This document shows positions 1-7,039 of a stretch of DNA of 42,077 bases, one piece after another. Source of the stretch: an uncultured Alphaproteobacteria bacterium (lineage in GTDB: Bacteria > Pseudomonadota > Alphaproteobacteria > SP197); assembly GCA_938048755.1 (NCBI GenBank), contig CALIUG010000149.1, forward strand, positions 1 through 42,077, read 5' to 3'. How positions within the stretch are numbered: the stretch's first letter is position 1; each line of letters begins with the position of its first letter. The notes beneath the pieces were generated by a model. It searched no databases and had not been told where the DNA came from. It worked only from the letters and a program-made list of their open reading frames with translations. The position numbers and the translations under genes are program-made.

Positions 1-48
1 AACGTGATCGAAGGTTTCATTGATGAGCTCGAAGATGCCGGAGGCTGA
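1..48 (+). CDS. C-terminal tail of an unidentified protein (partial)
   Basis: An open frame enters from the left edge and reads NVIEGFIDELEDAGG before a TGA stop at 46-48. It is too short to assign to a family. It is in the same orientation as the following kinase gene, 57 bases upstream of it, so it could be the last gene of a preceding transcription unit. The frame is inferred only from the acidic, helix-like peptide and the good fit to downstream spacing. Confidence 0.4.
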   Translation, partial: NVIEGFIDELEDAGG

Positions 49-105
49 TCCGGCCCCCGGTGCTGCCGCGTAGAAGGTTGAGGAATTGGGCGAAGGGCCT
101 GCACT

Positions 106-1449
106 ATGCCTGACAAACCTGCCAACGAATCCAACCGCCTGACCGGCCGCATGGCGCGGTATGCCCGTGTCGGCTCATCGGTAGGCAAGGTCGGTGCGCG
201 CATGGCGGCAGGCCGCTTCCTGGGTGTGCCGACCGATCAGGCCGACATGGCCAACGATCTTCGCGCCGCCCTGGGTGGTCTCAAGGGCCCGCTCATGAAG
301 GTCGCTCAATTGCTGGCAACCATTCCTGATGCCCTGCCGTCCGACTACGCTGCGGAGCTGGCACAGCTTCAGTCCAACGCACCTGCGATGGGCTGGCCCT
401 TTATCCGGCGGCGCATGGCAAGCGAACTGGGGCCAGACTGGCAGGCCAGGTTCGGTTCCTTCGAGCGTGAGGCTGCTGCGGCTGCGTCTCTGGGGCAGGT
501 TCATCGCGCGACCACGGCTGACGGCAAGCCGCTTGCCTGCAAGCTGCAATATCCCGACATGCAATCGGCGGTCGAAGCCGACCTGTCGCAGCTCAAGCTG
601 ATCTTCGGCATCTACCGGCGCTACGACAAGGCAATCGACCCCAGCCAGATTCACGCCGAAATCGCCGAACGTCTGCGCGAGGAACTGGATTACGAGCGTG
701 AGGCGAAACACCAGCAGCTCTACGCCCATATCCTGAAAGACCAGCCGCGCGTCGATGTGCCCCAGGTCGTTCCGGAACTCTCCACAGATCGTCTTCTGAC
801 CATGGGTTGGCTCGATGGCACACCGCTCATGGACGCCGTTGATCGTCCGCTCGAGGAACGCAACGAACTCGCCATGTCGATGTTCCATGCCTGGTACGAG
901 CCGTTCTACAACTACGGTGTGATCCATGGCGATCCGCATCTGGGCAACTACAAGGTGCGCCCGGATATGGGTGTGAACCTGCTCGACTTCGGTTGCATCC
1001 GGGTCTTTCCGCCCAGTTTCGTCACCGGCGTGATTGACCTTTATCACGCCATCCTCAACGACGATCGCGAACTTGCCGTCCACGCCTATGAGACCTGGGG
1101 TTTCACGGGCCTGTCGGACGAAGTCATCGACACGCTCCATCTCTGGGCCAGCTTCGTCTACGCCCCGCTGCTGGAAGACAAGCCCCGCGCCATTCAGGAC
1201 GAAGGTACCATGTACGGCGCCCGCGTCGCCTCACAGGTTCATGGCCGTCTGCGTGAACTGGGCGGTGTTACGGTACCGCGTGAATTCGTCTTCATGGACC
1301 GCGCCGCCATCGGTCTGGGCAGCGTCTTCCTGCACCTGAAAGCCGAGGTGAACTGGTATCAGATTTTCCACGGCCTGATCGAAGGGTATCAGGAGAAGGA
1401 ACTGGCAAAGCGCCAGGGCTCGGCGCTGAAGAAGGTCGGATTGGCATGA
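106..1449 (+). CDS. ABC1/AarF/UbiB-family atypical kinase
   Basis: A 447-residue member of the ABC1 (UbiB/COQ8) protein-kinase-like family, whose members support ubiquinone biosynthesis or lipid/quinone handling through an ATPase-type activity. Visible motifs are the KxGQ-type signature as KVAQ (65-68), an alanine-rich nucleotide loop AAAASLGQVH (about 124-133), the lysine in CKLQYP (146), the catalytic loop HGDPHLGN (274-281) and the DFG metal site (294-296). All catalytic elements appear intact, although the usual Gly of KxGQ is Ala. No C-terminal membrane helices typical of proteobacterial UbiB are obvious, and no ubiE/ubiJ lies next to it, so it may be a paralogue rather than the biosynthetic UbiB. 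Its stop overlaps the next start (ATGA), suggesting translational coupling to the ureohydrolase. Family call is strong; precise role unknown. Confidence 0.9.
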   Translation: MPDKPANESNRLTGRMARYARVGSSVGKVGARMAAGRFLGVPTDQADMANDLRAALGGLKGPLMKVAQLLATIPDALPSDYAAELAQLQSNAPAMGWPFIRRRMASELGPDWQARFGSFEREAAAAASLGQVHRATTADGKPLACKLQYPDMQSAVEADLSQLKLIFGIYRRYDKAIDPSQIHAEIAERLREELDYEREAKHQQLYAHILKDQPRVDVPQVVPELSTDRLLTMGWLDGTPLMDAVDRPLEERNELAMSMFHAWYEPFYNYGVIHGDPHLGNYKVRPDMGVNLLDFGCIRVFPPSFVTGVIDLYHAILNDDRELAVHAYETWGFTGLSDEVIDTLHLWASFVYAPLLEDKPRAIQDEGTMYGARVASQVHGRLRELGGVTVPREFVFMDRAAIGLGSVFLHLKAEVNWYQIFHGLIEGYQEKELAKRQGSALKKVGLA

Positions 1450-2351
1450 ACAAGAGCCCGTTCAAGGCACCGCTCACGTTTCTCAACCTGCCGCTCTCGA
1501 CAGAGTTCGGGCCAGGTGACATTGCCGTGGTTGGCCTGCCGTTTGACTGCGGCAATTCCACGACACGGTTCGGCTGCAGGCTTGGTCCCAATGCTCTGCG
1601 CCAGGCGTCAATCCTGACCGCGGACTTGCTGACCGATGCAGAGCGGTCTCCGTTGGACAATCGGCGCGTCGTTGATGCCGGCGATATCGATTTGCCGATC
1701 GATGACATCCATGCCGCGTTCGATGCCATCGAGAGAGGCATTCGCGAGATTGTCGACGCTGGAGCGACTCCGCTGACCCTTGGCGGCGACGGTTCGGTCA
1801 GTCTGCCGGTCCTGCGTGCGATGCATCAACGCTATCCTGATCTGGCTGTTCTGCATCTGGATGCTCATACCGACGCCTATCCGCTAGCCGGCAACGACCA
1901 TTATGACAACGCAACCCAGTTTACCCATGCCTTGAACGAAGGGCTGGTCGATGTCGCTCATGCCATCCACGTTGGCACCCGTGGCCCGGTCAATGCCATG
2001 AAGACGATCCTCCATGCCCGGGACATCGGCTACGAGGTCATCCCCTTTGATGTCATGCGTGCGTGGGGTGAGAAACGCCTGCTTGCGCATCTCCATGCGC
2101 GCCTTGAGGGGCGCCCGCTTTATCTCTGCTTCGATATGGATGTCTTTGATCCCTCCGTTGCACCCGGTGTCGCGACCCCGACGCCCGGAGGCCTGCTTCC
2201 GGCTGACGGCATCGCTCTGCTGCGTGGCCTCGCCGGGCTCAACATCGTCTGTGCCGACATCAACACGCCAACGCCCGTGCATGACCCCGGTGGCGTGACC
2301 GCAGGGCTTGCCGCTGCCATCGCCACGGAATGTCTGGTTCTTCTGACCTGA
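1446..2351 (+). CDS. Arginase/agmatinase-family ureohydrolase with altered metal site
   Basis: A 301-residue ureohydrolase-fold protein. The family hydrolyses guanidino compounds (agmatine, arginine, guanidinobutyrate, proclavaminate and others) to urea plus an amine using two Mn ions. The second and third metal motifs are present: DAHTD at 139-143 and FDMDVFDP at 229-236. The first motif, normally GGDHS, reads GGDGS at 113-117, so one histidine ligand is missing. Length and overall layout match SpeB-type enzymes. It overlaps the upstream ABC1 kinase gene by four bases. The substrate cannot be assigned. The loss of the GGDHS histidine could reduce the site to one metal, shift substrate or indicate a non-ureohydrolase role. 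Confidence 0.87.
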   Translation: MNKSPFKAPLTFLNLPLSTEFGPGDIAVVGLPFDCGNSTTRFGCRLGPNALRQASILTADLLTDAERSPLDNRRVVDAGDIDLPIDDIHAAFDAIERGIREIVDAGATPLTLGGDGSVSLPVLRAMHQRYPDLAVLHLDAHTDAYPLAGNDHYDNATQFTHALNEGLVDVAHAIHVGTRGPVNAMKTILHARDIGYEVIPFDVMRAWGEKRLLAHLHARLEGRPLYLCFDMDVFDPSVAPGVATPTPGGLLPADGIALLRGLAGLNIVCADINTPTPVHDPGGVTAGLAAAIATECLVLLT

Positions 2352-2428
2352 TCTGGATCAAGAATTTTTGACGGTTCCAAGGTAGGCTGGTCCGGTCCAA
2401 CGCTTTCATTGAACCGGGAACATCCGTC

Positions 2429-3925
2429 ATGAAACCTTCTCTCATGCGTGCCGCGCTCGGTGCTGCCGTCGTCATGTTCGTTTTTTCAGGCCAGCCCAAG
2501 GCCCAGACCTATGAAGAGGCTGTGCCACAGGGCATGCGCACGCTCGTCACGCAGGCCGGGTTTGATGGCGTTGCTGCCGGGCTCCATCCGCTGGTTGCCT
2601 CGGGCGATCTGCGCGATGACATCGCGGTCAGCATTGCCGCTTCGCCCTGTTCGGCTTCCATCGGCGGTTTTGTCGAGGCGGTCTACGCCGACGAGGATCG
2701 CTACAGCGCGATTCTCAATCAGATCAATGCCGGTTTTGTCGACCCTCCGGCGCCCTATGCCATGGTCAATCCCTGGCGCGTGCAGGCGGGCGAGGGTGCC
2801 TATGGTCTGATGGTTCAGGATCTTGCCGCGAACTTTGTCGAATGGTGCACGTTCCTGCCTCAGATCGACGGCGATCAGGACAACGGCCTCAAGTACATCC
2901 TGGACTTTGCCTGGTTTTTCTATCGCAATCCGGCGGGTCAGATGTTCACACAAGGCCTCGATCCCATGACGGGCGCGGGCGATCCGATGTTCCGTAATTT
3001 CCTGGACGATTTTTCCAACCAGCGCGGCGCGTTCATGGATTCGCCTGAAAGCACTACCTACGTCGCCCAGTGGCTCAACGACCCCCGCATCGAGATCGAG
3101 GATTACCAGAAACAACAGGTCTCCGATTACGACTCCTGGAACGCCTTCTTTGCGCGCGAGATCACAATCGATGAAGCCACGCAGACCATCCCCTCGCGCC
3201 CGACCACCATGCCCGAACGTGATTATGTCGTCAGCGCACCGACCGACTGCATCATGAATCCGCTGGTCCAGGTACTCGACCTCGGCGCTGAGCACGGCCA
3301 GGTGCGCGCCCTGATCGACAATCCGCTCACCGCCAACACCATCATCGACGTGAAGTCCTATCCCATTTCGCTCGACCAGCTTCTGGGCAGCGCGCCCGAA
3401 GAACTCAAGGCGGAATTCGTCGGTGGCTCAGGGCTGGCTTGCGTGCTGATGCCCAACACCTACCACCACTTCCACACACCGGTATCGGGCGAGGTCGTGC
3501 ATGCCGAGGTCGTCGAGATCGATGAGATCGGTGCGGTCAGCACCTATGGCTATTATGACTGGCCCAACTGGGTGCCCGATGGCGGCGATGTCGGCAGGCC
3601 TGGCACGGATTTCAGCCAGTTCGAGGTCTTCGAGCGCGGCGTTGTCATCATCAAAATCAGCTATTCCGGCGCCCAACCCGGTGAGGTGATCGAAGGGTAT
3701 GTTGCCTCCATCCCCGTGGGCCTCGATACCATCGGTTCGGTCGTTCTGGACGAGGACATCGTGCCAGGCGCACAGGTTAAACGCGGCTACACACGCCTGG
3801 GCAATTTCTATTATGGCGGCTCGCTCAACATTCTTCTGTTCTCGAAAGGCATGGTTTCACCGGCCATCCAGGTCCGCCTGGGCAACCAGATCGGCATCCT
3901 GAACGCGGGCGACACGCCGGAGTAG
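2429..3925 (+). CDS. Exported phosphatidylserine-decarboxylase-family protein (PsiD/PSD-like)
   Basis: A 498-residue pyruvoyl-type decarboxylase homologue. Residues 1-26 form a signal peptide (basic start, hydrophobic AALGAAVVMFVF, PKAQ end), so export to the periplasm is likely. Residues about 70-220 resemble the extra N-terminal domain of eukaryotic-type PSD-related proteins (NGLKYILDFAWFF). The catalytic part begins at DYDSWNAFFAREI (233-245), then APTDC (270-274, position of the SPaDG aspartate), YHHFHTPVSG (345-354, equivalent to YHRVHxP) and the self-cleavage region YGGSLNILLF (462-471), where GGS replaces the usual LGST or GST. PSDs decarboxylate phosphatidylserine; the long PSD-like branch also includes fungal tryptophan decarboxylase PsiD. 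Substrate is unknown. The ATG at 2429 is preferred because it gives a complete signal peptide. Confidence 0.85.
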   Translation: MKPSLMRAALGAAVVMFVFSGQPKAQTYEEAVPQGMRTLVTQAGFDGVAAGLHPLVASGDLRDDIAVSIAASPCSASIGGFVEAVYADEDRYSAILNQINAGFVDPPAPYAMVNPWRVQAGEGAYGLMVQDLAANFVEWCTFLPQIDGDQDNGLKYILDFAWFFYRNPAGQMFTQGLDPMTGAGDPMFRNFLDDFSNQRGAFMDSPESTTYVAQWLNDPRIEIEDYQKQQVSDYDSWNAFFAREITIDEATQTIPSRPTTMPERDYVVSAPTDCIMNPLVQVLDLGAEHGQVRALIDNPLTANTIIDVKSYPISLDQLLGSAPEELKAEFVGGSGLACVLMPNTYHHFHTPVSGEVVHAEVVEIDEIGAVSTYGYYDWPNWVPDGGDVGRPGTDFSQFEVFERGVVIIKISYSGAQPGEVIEGYVASIPVGLDTIGSVVLDEDIVPGAQVKRGYTRLGNFYYGGSLNILLFSKGMVSPAIQVRLGNQIGILNAGDTPE

Positions 3926-3941
3926 CAGCTACTACCAAACT

Positions 3942-4086
3942 GACCGTCTTCACCCGGCTTGACCGGGTGATCCATCCCGTTACCTCGGCAATCTGGTCTG
4001 ATGGCAAAACGGAGCAGGTATCCAAGGGCAACGTCGGCCTTGCTGCCTCAGGCATGGATGGCCCGGTCAAGCCGGGCCATGACGGT
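3942..4086. repeat. Pair of inverted REP-like palindromic units
   Basis: Two related units face each other. The left unit (3942-3975) contains CACCCGGcttgaCCGGGTG followed by ATCCAT. The right unit (4052-4086) contains ATGGATGGCCCGGTCAAG and its complement reads GGCCCGGcttgaCCGGGCC followed by ATCCAT. Each unit can fold alone, and the two can pair over about 34 bases. Three more copies lie at 8307-8503. They sit between the convergent PSD-like and P-loop kinase genes, as expected for REP/BIME-type intergenic palindromes, and may act as a bidirectional transcription end. Confidence 0.75.
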
Positions 4087-4100
4087 GAAGGAGTGAGGAC

Positions 4101-4622
4101 TCACCCCAACCTTTCCCCAAACGCGTTCAGTGCATCCACCGATCCGATCCGCGTCACCTTGATTCCGGCCGCCGCGGCTTCATCCACATTGGCACGGATT
4201 GTGGGCATCCATTCCTGTTCGGTCTCCCACAGGGTCTCGAACATGGCGCGGGTGCTGATCGGCTCGCCCAGACCGGCGATGGGATGCTCCAGCTTGCCCA
4301 TCTCCTGCAGGATCTGGCGTTCGGCCGCCAACCAGAAGTGCTGCCACAAAACCATGTCGATGAAGATGACCCAGGTTGCGCGCAGCAGGCGGGGCCGGAT
4401 CGAGTCCAGCTTGCCCATGCCCTCGATGATCCAGTTCTCACCGGCAATGAGTGGTGCATGCTCGGCTTCATAGGCGGCATCGGTGGCTTCCACCCAGCCC
4501 GGCTTCCACAACAGTTTGTCGACTTCGACGAGCGGCAGATCACGCGCTGCAGCAAGCCGTCGCGCCAGAGTCGATTTTCCGCCGCCCGCATTGCCCAGAA
4601 TGGCGATGCGTTCGCTGCTCAA
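4101..4622 (-). CDS. P-loop NTPase / small kinase (DNA topology modulation FlaR-like)
   Basis: A 173-residue P-loop protein. The Walker A motif GNAGGGKST lies at residues 10-18, followed by DKLLWKPGW, a signature of the adenylate-kinase-like proteins annotated as topology modulation protein or FlaR. A hydrophobic strand with Asp (WVIFIDM) follows at about 83-89. Family members are predicted nucleotide or shikimate-type kinases; few have a proven substrate. It is downstream of the alcohol dehydrogenase gene with a 4-base overlap (ATGA on the minus strand), so the two are probably co-translated. Confidence 0.8.
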   Translation of the reverse strand: MSSERIAILGNAGGGKSTLARRLAAARDLPLVEVDKLLWKPGWVEATDAAYEAEHAPLIAGENWIIEGMGKLDSIRPRLLRATWVIFIDMVLWQHFWLAAERQILQEMGKLEHPIAGLGEPISTRAMFETLWETEQEWMPTIRANVDEAAAAGIKVTRIGSVDALNAFGERLG

Positions 4623-5704
4623 TGATCGAACACGATCACGCTGCGTGCGATCTCGCCCGACTTCATTTCCTCGAAGGCTTCGTTGATCTGGTCGAGCTTG
4701 ATGCGCCGGCTGATCATGTCGTCGAGCTTGAGTTTGCCGTTGAGGTAGAAATCGACGTAACGCGGCATGTCGCGCCGGAACGCGTTGGAGCCCATGTTGG
4801 AGCCGCGCAGCACCTTGTCGCTGAGCAGATCGTCGGCGGGGATTTCCAGCATCTGACCTTCGGGCACCATGCCGATAATGGTCGCTACGCCCGATGTGCG
4901 CAGCATACGGAAGGCCTGTTCGCTGGTGGTCTTCATGCCCAGCGCCTCAAACGAATACTCCACGCCGCCGCCGGTCAGTTCCTTCACGGCTTCCACGGGA
5001 TCGCATTCGGCGGCATTGACCACGTCGGTCGCGCCGAAATGTTTGGCCAGGTTCAGCTTCGAGCCCTTGATGTCGACCGCAATGATGCGGCCCGCCCCGG
5101 CGATAGCCGCGCCGTTGATGCAGGAAAGGCCCACGCCGCCGCAGCCGATCACCGCCACGGTGCTGCCCACCTCGATGTCGGCCGTGTTGATGACCGCACC
5201 AAAGCCGGTCGTCACGCCGCAGCCGATCAGCGCGGCACGGTCGAGCGGCATGTCCTTGCGGATTTTCACCAGGGCATGTTCGTGCACCAGCATCTGCTCG
5301 GCGAACGAACCCAGGCTGAACCACTGGGTGATGGCCGAATTGCTGTCTGAAAGGCGAGGCTCTTCCCCTTCGCCACGATCCACTTCCGGGTTTTCGCAGC
5401 TGAAGGGCCGCCCGGTCGTGCAGAACTCGCAATGACCGCAGAACACGCTGAGGCAGGTGATGACATGGTCGCCGGGCTTTACATAGGTCACTTCGCTGCC
5501 GACCTGTTCCACAACGCCGGCTGATTCATGGCCCAGGATCATCGGAATCGGGCCGCTGTAGAGTCCTTCGATATAGTGCAGATCGCTATGGCACACGCCG
5601 CAGGCCGCCGTGCGAATCAGCACTTCGTGTGACTTGGGCTTGGAGACCGAAACCTCCTCGATCGAGAGCGGTTTGTTCACTTCACGCAGCACGGCGGCTT
5701 TCAT
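4619..5704 (-). CDS. Zinc-dependent alcohol dehydrogenase (MDR family)
   Basis: A 361-residue medium-chain dehydrogenase/reductase. The catalytic zinc ligands are visible in CGVCHSD (Cys near residue 35-38) and GHESAG (His near 59). The structural zinc lobe has four cysteines in the pattern C-x2-C-x2-C-x7-C (VFCGHCEFCTTGRPFSC). The Rossmann motif GCGGVGLS is followed by acidic IAVD, favouring NAD(H). The insert and GHESAG context resemble the class III/aryl-alcohol dehydrogenase branch. Reaction: reversible oxidation of an alcohol to an aldehyde; substrate not determinable. It is the first gene of a two-gene minus-strand unit with the P-loop kinase. Confidence 0.9.
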   Translation of the reverse strand: MKAAVLREVNKPLSIEEVSVSKPKSHEVLIRTAACGVCHSDLHYIEGLYSGPIPMILGHESAGVVEQVGSEVTYVKPGDHVITCLSVFCGHCEFCTTGRPFSCENPEVDRGEGEEPRLSDSNSAITQWFSLGSFAEQMLVHEHALVKIRKDMPLDRAALIGCGVTTGFGAVINTADIEVGSTVAVIGCGGVGLSCINGAAIAGAGRIIAVDIKGSKLNLAKHFGATDVVNAAECDPVEAVKELTGGGVEYSFEALGMKTTSEQAFRMLRTSGVATIIGMVPEGQMLEIPADDLLSDKVLRGSNMGSNAFRRDMPRYVDFYLNGKLKLDDMISRRIKLDQINEAFEEMKSGEIARSVIVFDH

Positions 5705-5829
5705 GGCATTTCCCCGAAGTTTGATGTCGTTGGCGACAGTCTAACCACGCAGAAACACGAATGTCAGTTGCGGATACCTGATTGGAGCATTTCCATCATC
5801 GGCGGCCGTGTGCCTGACGTTCTTTTTTG

Positions 5830-6071
5830 GCACGCAGAGACGCAGAGGCGCAGAGAACCGAAACAACAAGAAGGGAATGCACACAGAGGCACAGAGACAC
5901 GGAGGGTGCGAGACTTTGGTCGGGAAACCGTGTGATACGAAGAAGTAACAACAACGAGGTTCTTCTGCGCCTTCGGCGCAATCACAAAACCCTCTCTGTG
6001 CCTCTATGCCTCCGTGTGCCCCTTATCTTCCTTTTTGTTTGGTTCTCTGCGCCTCTGCGTCTCTGCGTGCC
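5830..6071. repeat. Long inverted-repeat element with 31-bp perfect arms (GCAGAGRCGCAGAG type)
   Basis: The 443-base gap between the divergent alcohol dehydrogenase and PhyH genes is filled by this element. Bases 5830-5860, beginning GGCACGCAGAGACGCAGAGG, are exactly reverse-complementary to 6041-6071. Inside, a second degenerate pair follows: CACAGAGGCACAGAGACACG near 5882-5901 against TCTGTGCCTCTATGCCTCCG near 5995-6014. The arms are built from short AGAGRCGC/ACAGAGGC iterations. An ORF of 102 codons runs through it (5827..6135) but its two halves are the low-complexity translation of the two arms, so I treat it as non-coding. The element could form a very long hairpin between two promoters. 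It resembles the GCAGAG-type intergenic repeats seen in many unrelated bacterial genomes. Confidence 0.8.
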
Positions 6072-6148
6072 AATCCTTCCTTGGTTTTTCTGTTTCACGA
6101 ATCCGTCTTGTCGCGGCGTTCGTGCAGTGATCTAGTTCAGTTCCAACG

Positions 6149-7021
6149 ATGAAGGTCGGCATGGCAAGAGCAGAGCGGTTCCCGGTTTCCCAAACAGACA
6201 TCGATGCCTTCTGGCGCGATGGCGCCGTCATGATCAAAGGCGTGCTGAGCGACGCCTGGCTCGACGTTCTGGCTCAGGGCGTCGCTACCAATATGGAGCA
6301 GCCGACCAAACGCACGGTCGACTGGGTCAACAACAAGGAAACCGGCGAGCGCCTGTTTCATGACCAGCTTACCGTGCAGCAGAATGCGCATTTCGAGCGG
6401 TACATGACCGGCTCGCCCCTGGGTTCCATCGCGGCCCAGGTCATGGGTTCACCCACCGCGCTCGCCTTCTATGTCACGACCTTCGTGCGCAGTCCCGGCA
6501 CGAAATCGCGCACACCCTGGCATCAGGACCAGACCTATTGGTGTGCTGAGGGACGCCAGGCGCTCAGCATCTGGACTGCGCTTGATTCCGTGGCCCCGGG
6601 TACGGAACTGGAACTTGTCAGAGGCTCCCACCTCTGGGAGCGTCCGCTCGCCCAACCCCATTTCGGCGACGGTCAGCTCGGCGGTGTGATGGAAGTTGAC
6701 GGCGTGGAGTACATCCCCATACCCGATTTCAACGGTGCCGATGCCGGCAAGTACGAGATGATGCGCTGGCCCATGGAGCCGGGCGATATTCTCATTTTTC
6801 ATGGCATGACGGTCCACGGTGGATCCGGCGCGCTGCCCGAAGGTGTGCAGCGACGCAGCATCTCCGCGCAGTTTCTGGGTGAGGACGTCCGCGTGACCGA
6901 CCGGCCCAGCGGTTGCAATCCCGATTGGCTGCCCGAACTCGCCGAAAACGGCATCGGCCTTGGTGACTATCCAGCCTGCGCCATGTGCCCCACGATCACC
7001 TCTGAAGGTGCCGTACTCTGA
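6149..7021 (+). CDS. Phytanoyl-CoA dioxygenase (PhyH) family Fe(II)/2-oxoglutarate oxygenase
   Basis: A 290-residue cytosolic PhyH-family protein. The metal facial triad is visible as HQD within TPWHQDQTYW (His125, Asp127) and the distal His223 in IFHGMTVHGG; Arg235/236 in QRRS fits the 2-oxoglutarate-binding position. The family hydroxylates a wide range of small molecules (phytanoyl-CoA, ectoine, phosphonates, quaternary amines); the substrate here is unknown. The start is ambiguous: ATG 6149 gives the full ORF, while ATG 6161 has a GAAGG five bases upstream. It precedes the M24 gene by 18 bases and is probably co-transcribed with it. A homologue with the same TPWHQDQ core lies at 30843-31628. 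Confidence 0.88.
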   Translation: MKVGMARAERFPVSQTDIDAFWRDGAVMIKGVLSDAWLDVLAQGVATNMEQPTKRTVDWVNNKETGERLFHDQLTVQQNAHFERYMTGSPLGSIAAQVMGSPTALAFYVTTFVRSPGTKSRTPWHQDQTYWCAEGRQALSIWTALDSVAPGTELELVRGSHLWERPLAQPHFGDGQLGGVMEVDGVEYIPIPDFNGADAGKYEMMRWPMEPGDILIFHGMTVHGGSGALPEGVQRRSISAQFLGEDVRVTDRPSGCNPDWLPELAENGIGLGDYPACAMCPTITSEGAVL

Positions 7022-7039
7022 CCCGTTAAGGAGCGTTCC

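Noticed and set aside
175-1140. 321-codon minus-strand ORF over the ABC1 kinase
   Set aside because: Antisense shadow of a gene with all kinase motifs intact.
4451-5350. 299-codon plus-strand ORF over the alcohol dehydrogenase
   Set aside because: Shadow of the zinc alcohol dehydrogenase; His/Ala/Asp-rich with no domain.
5827-6135. 102-codon ORF through the inverted-repeat element
   Set aside because: Its two halves are translations of opposite repeat arms (RRDAEAQR... and ...APLRLCVP), low complexity, with no ribosome site; it is a known type of false protein from this repeat.
6149-7021. Assignment of the PhyH protein as ectoine hydroxylase EctD
   Set aside because: The EctD signature (long F-H-S-D-F-E-T-W-H type stretch) is absent; the core here is TPWHQDQTYW.
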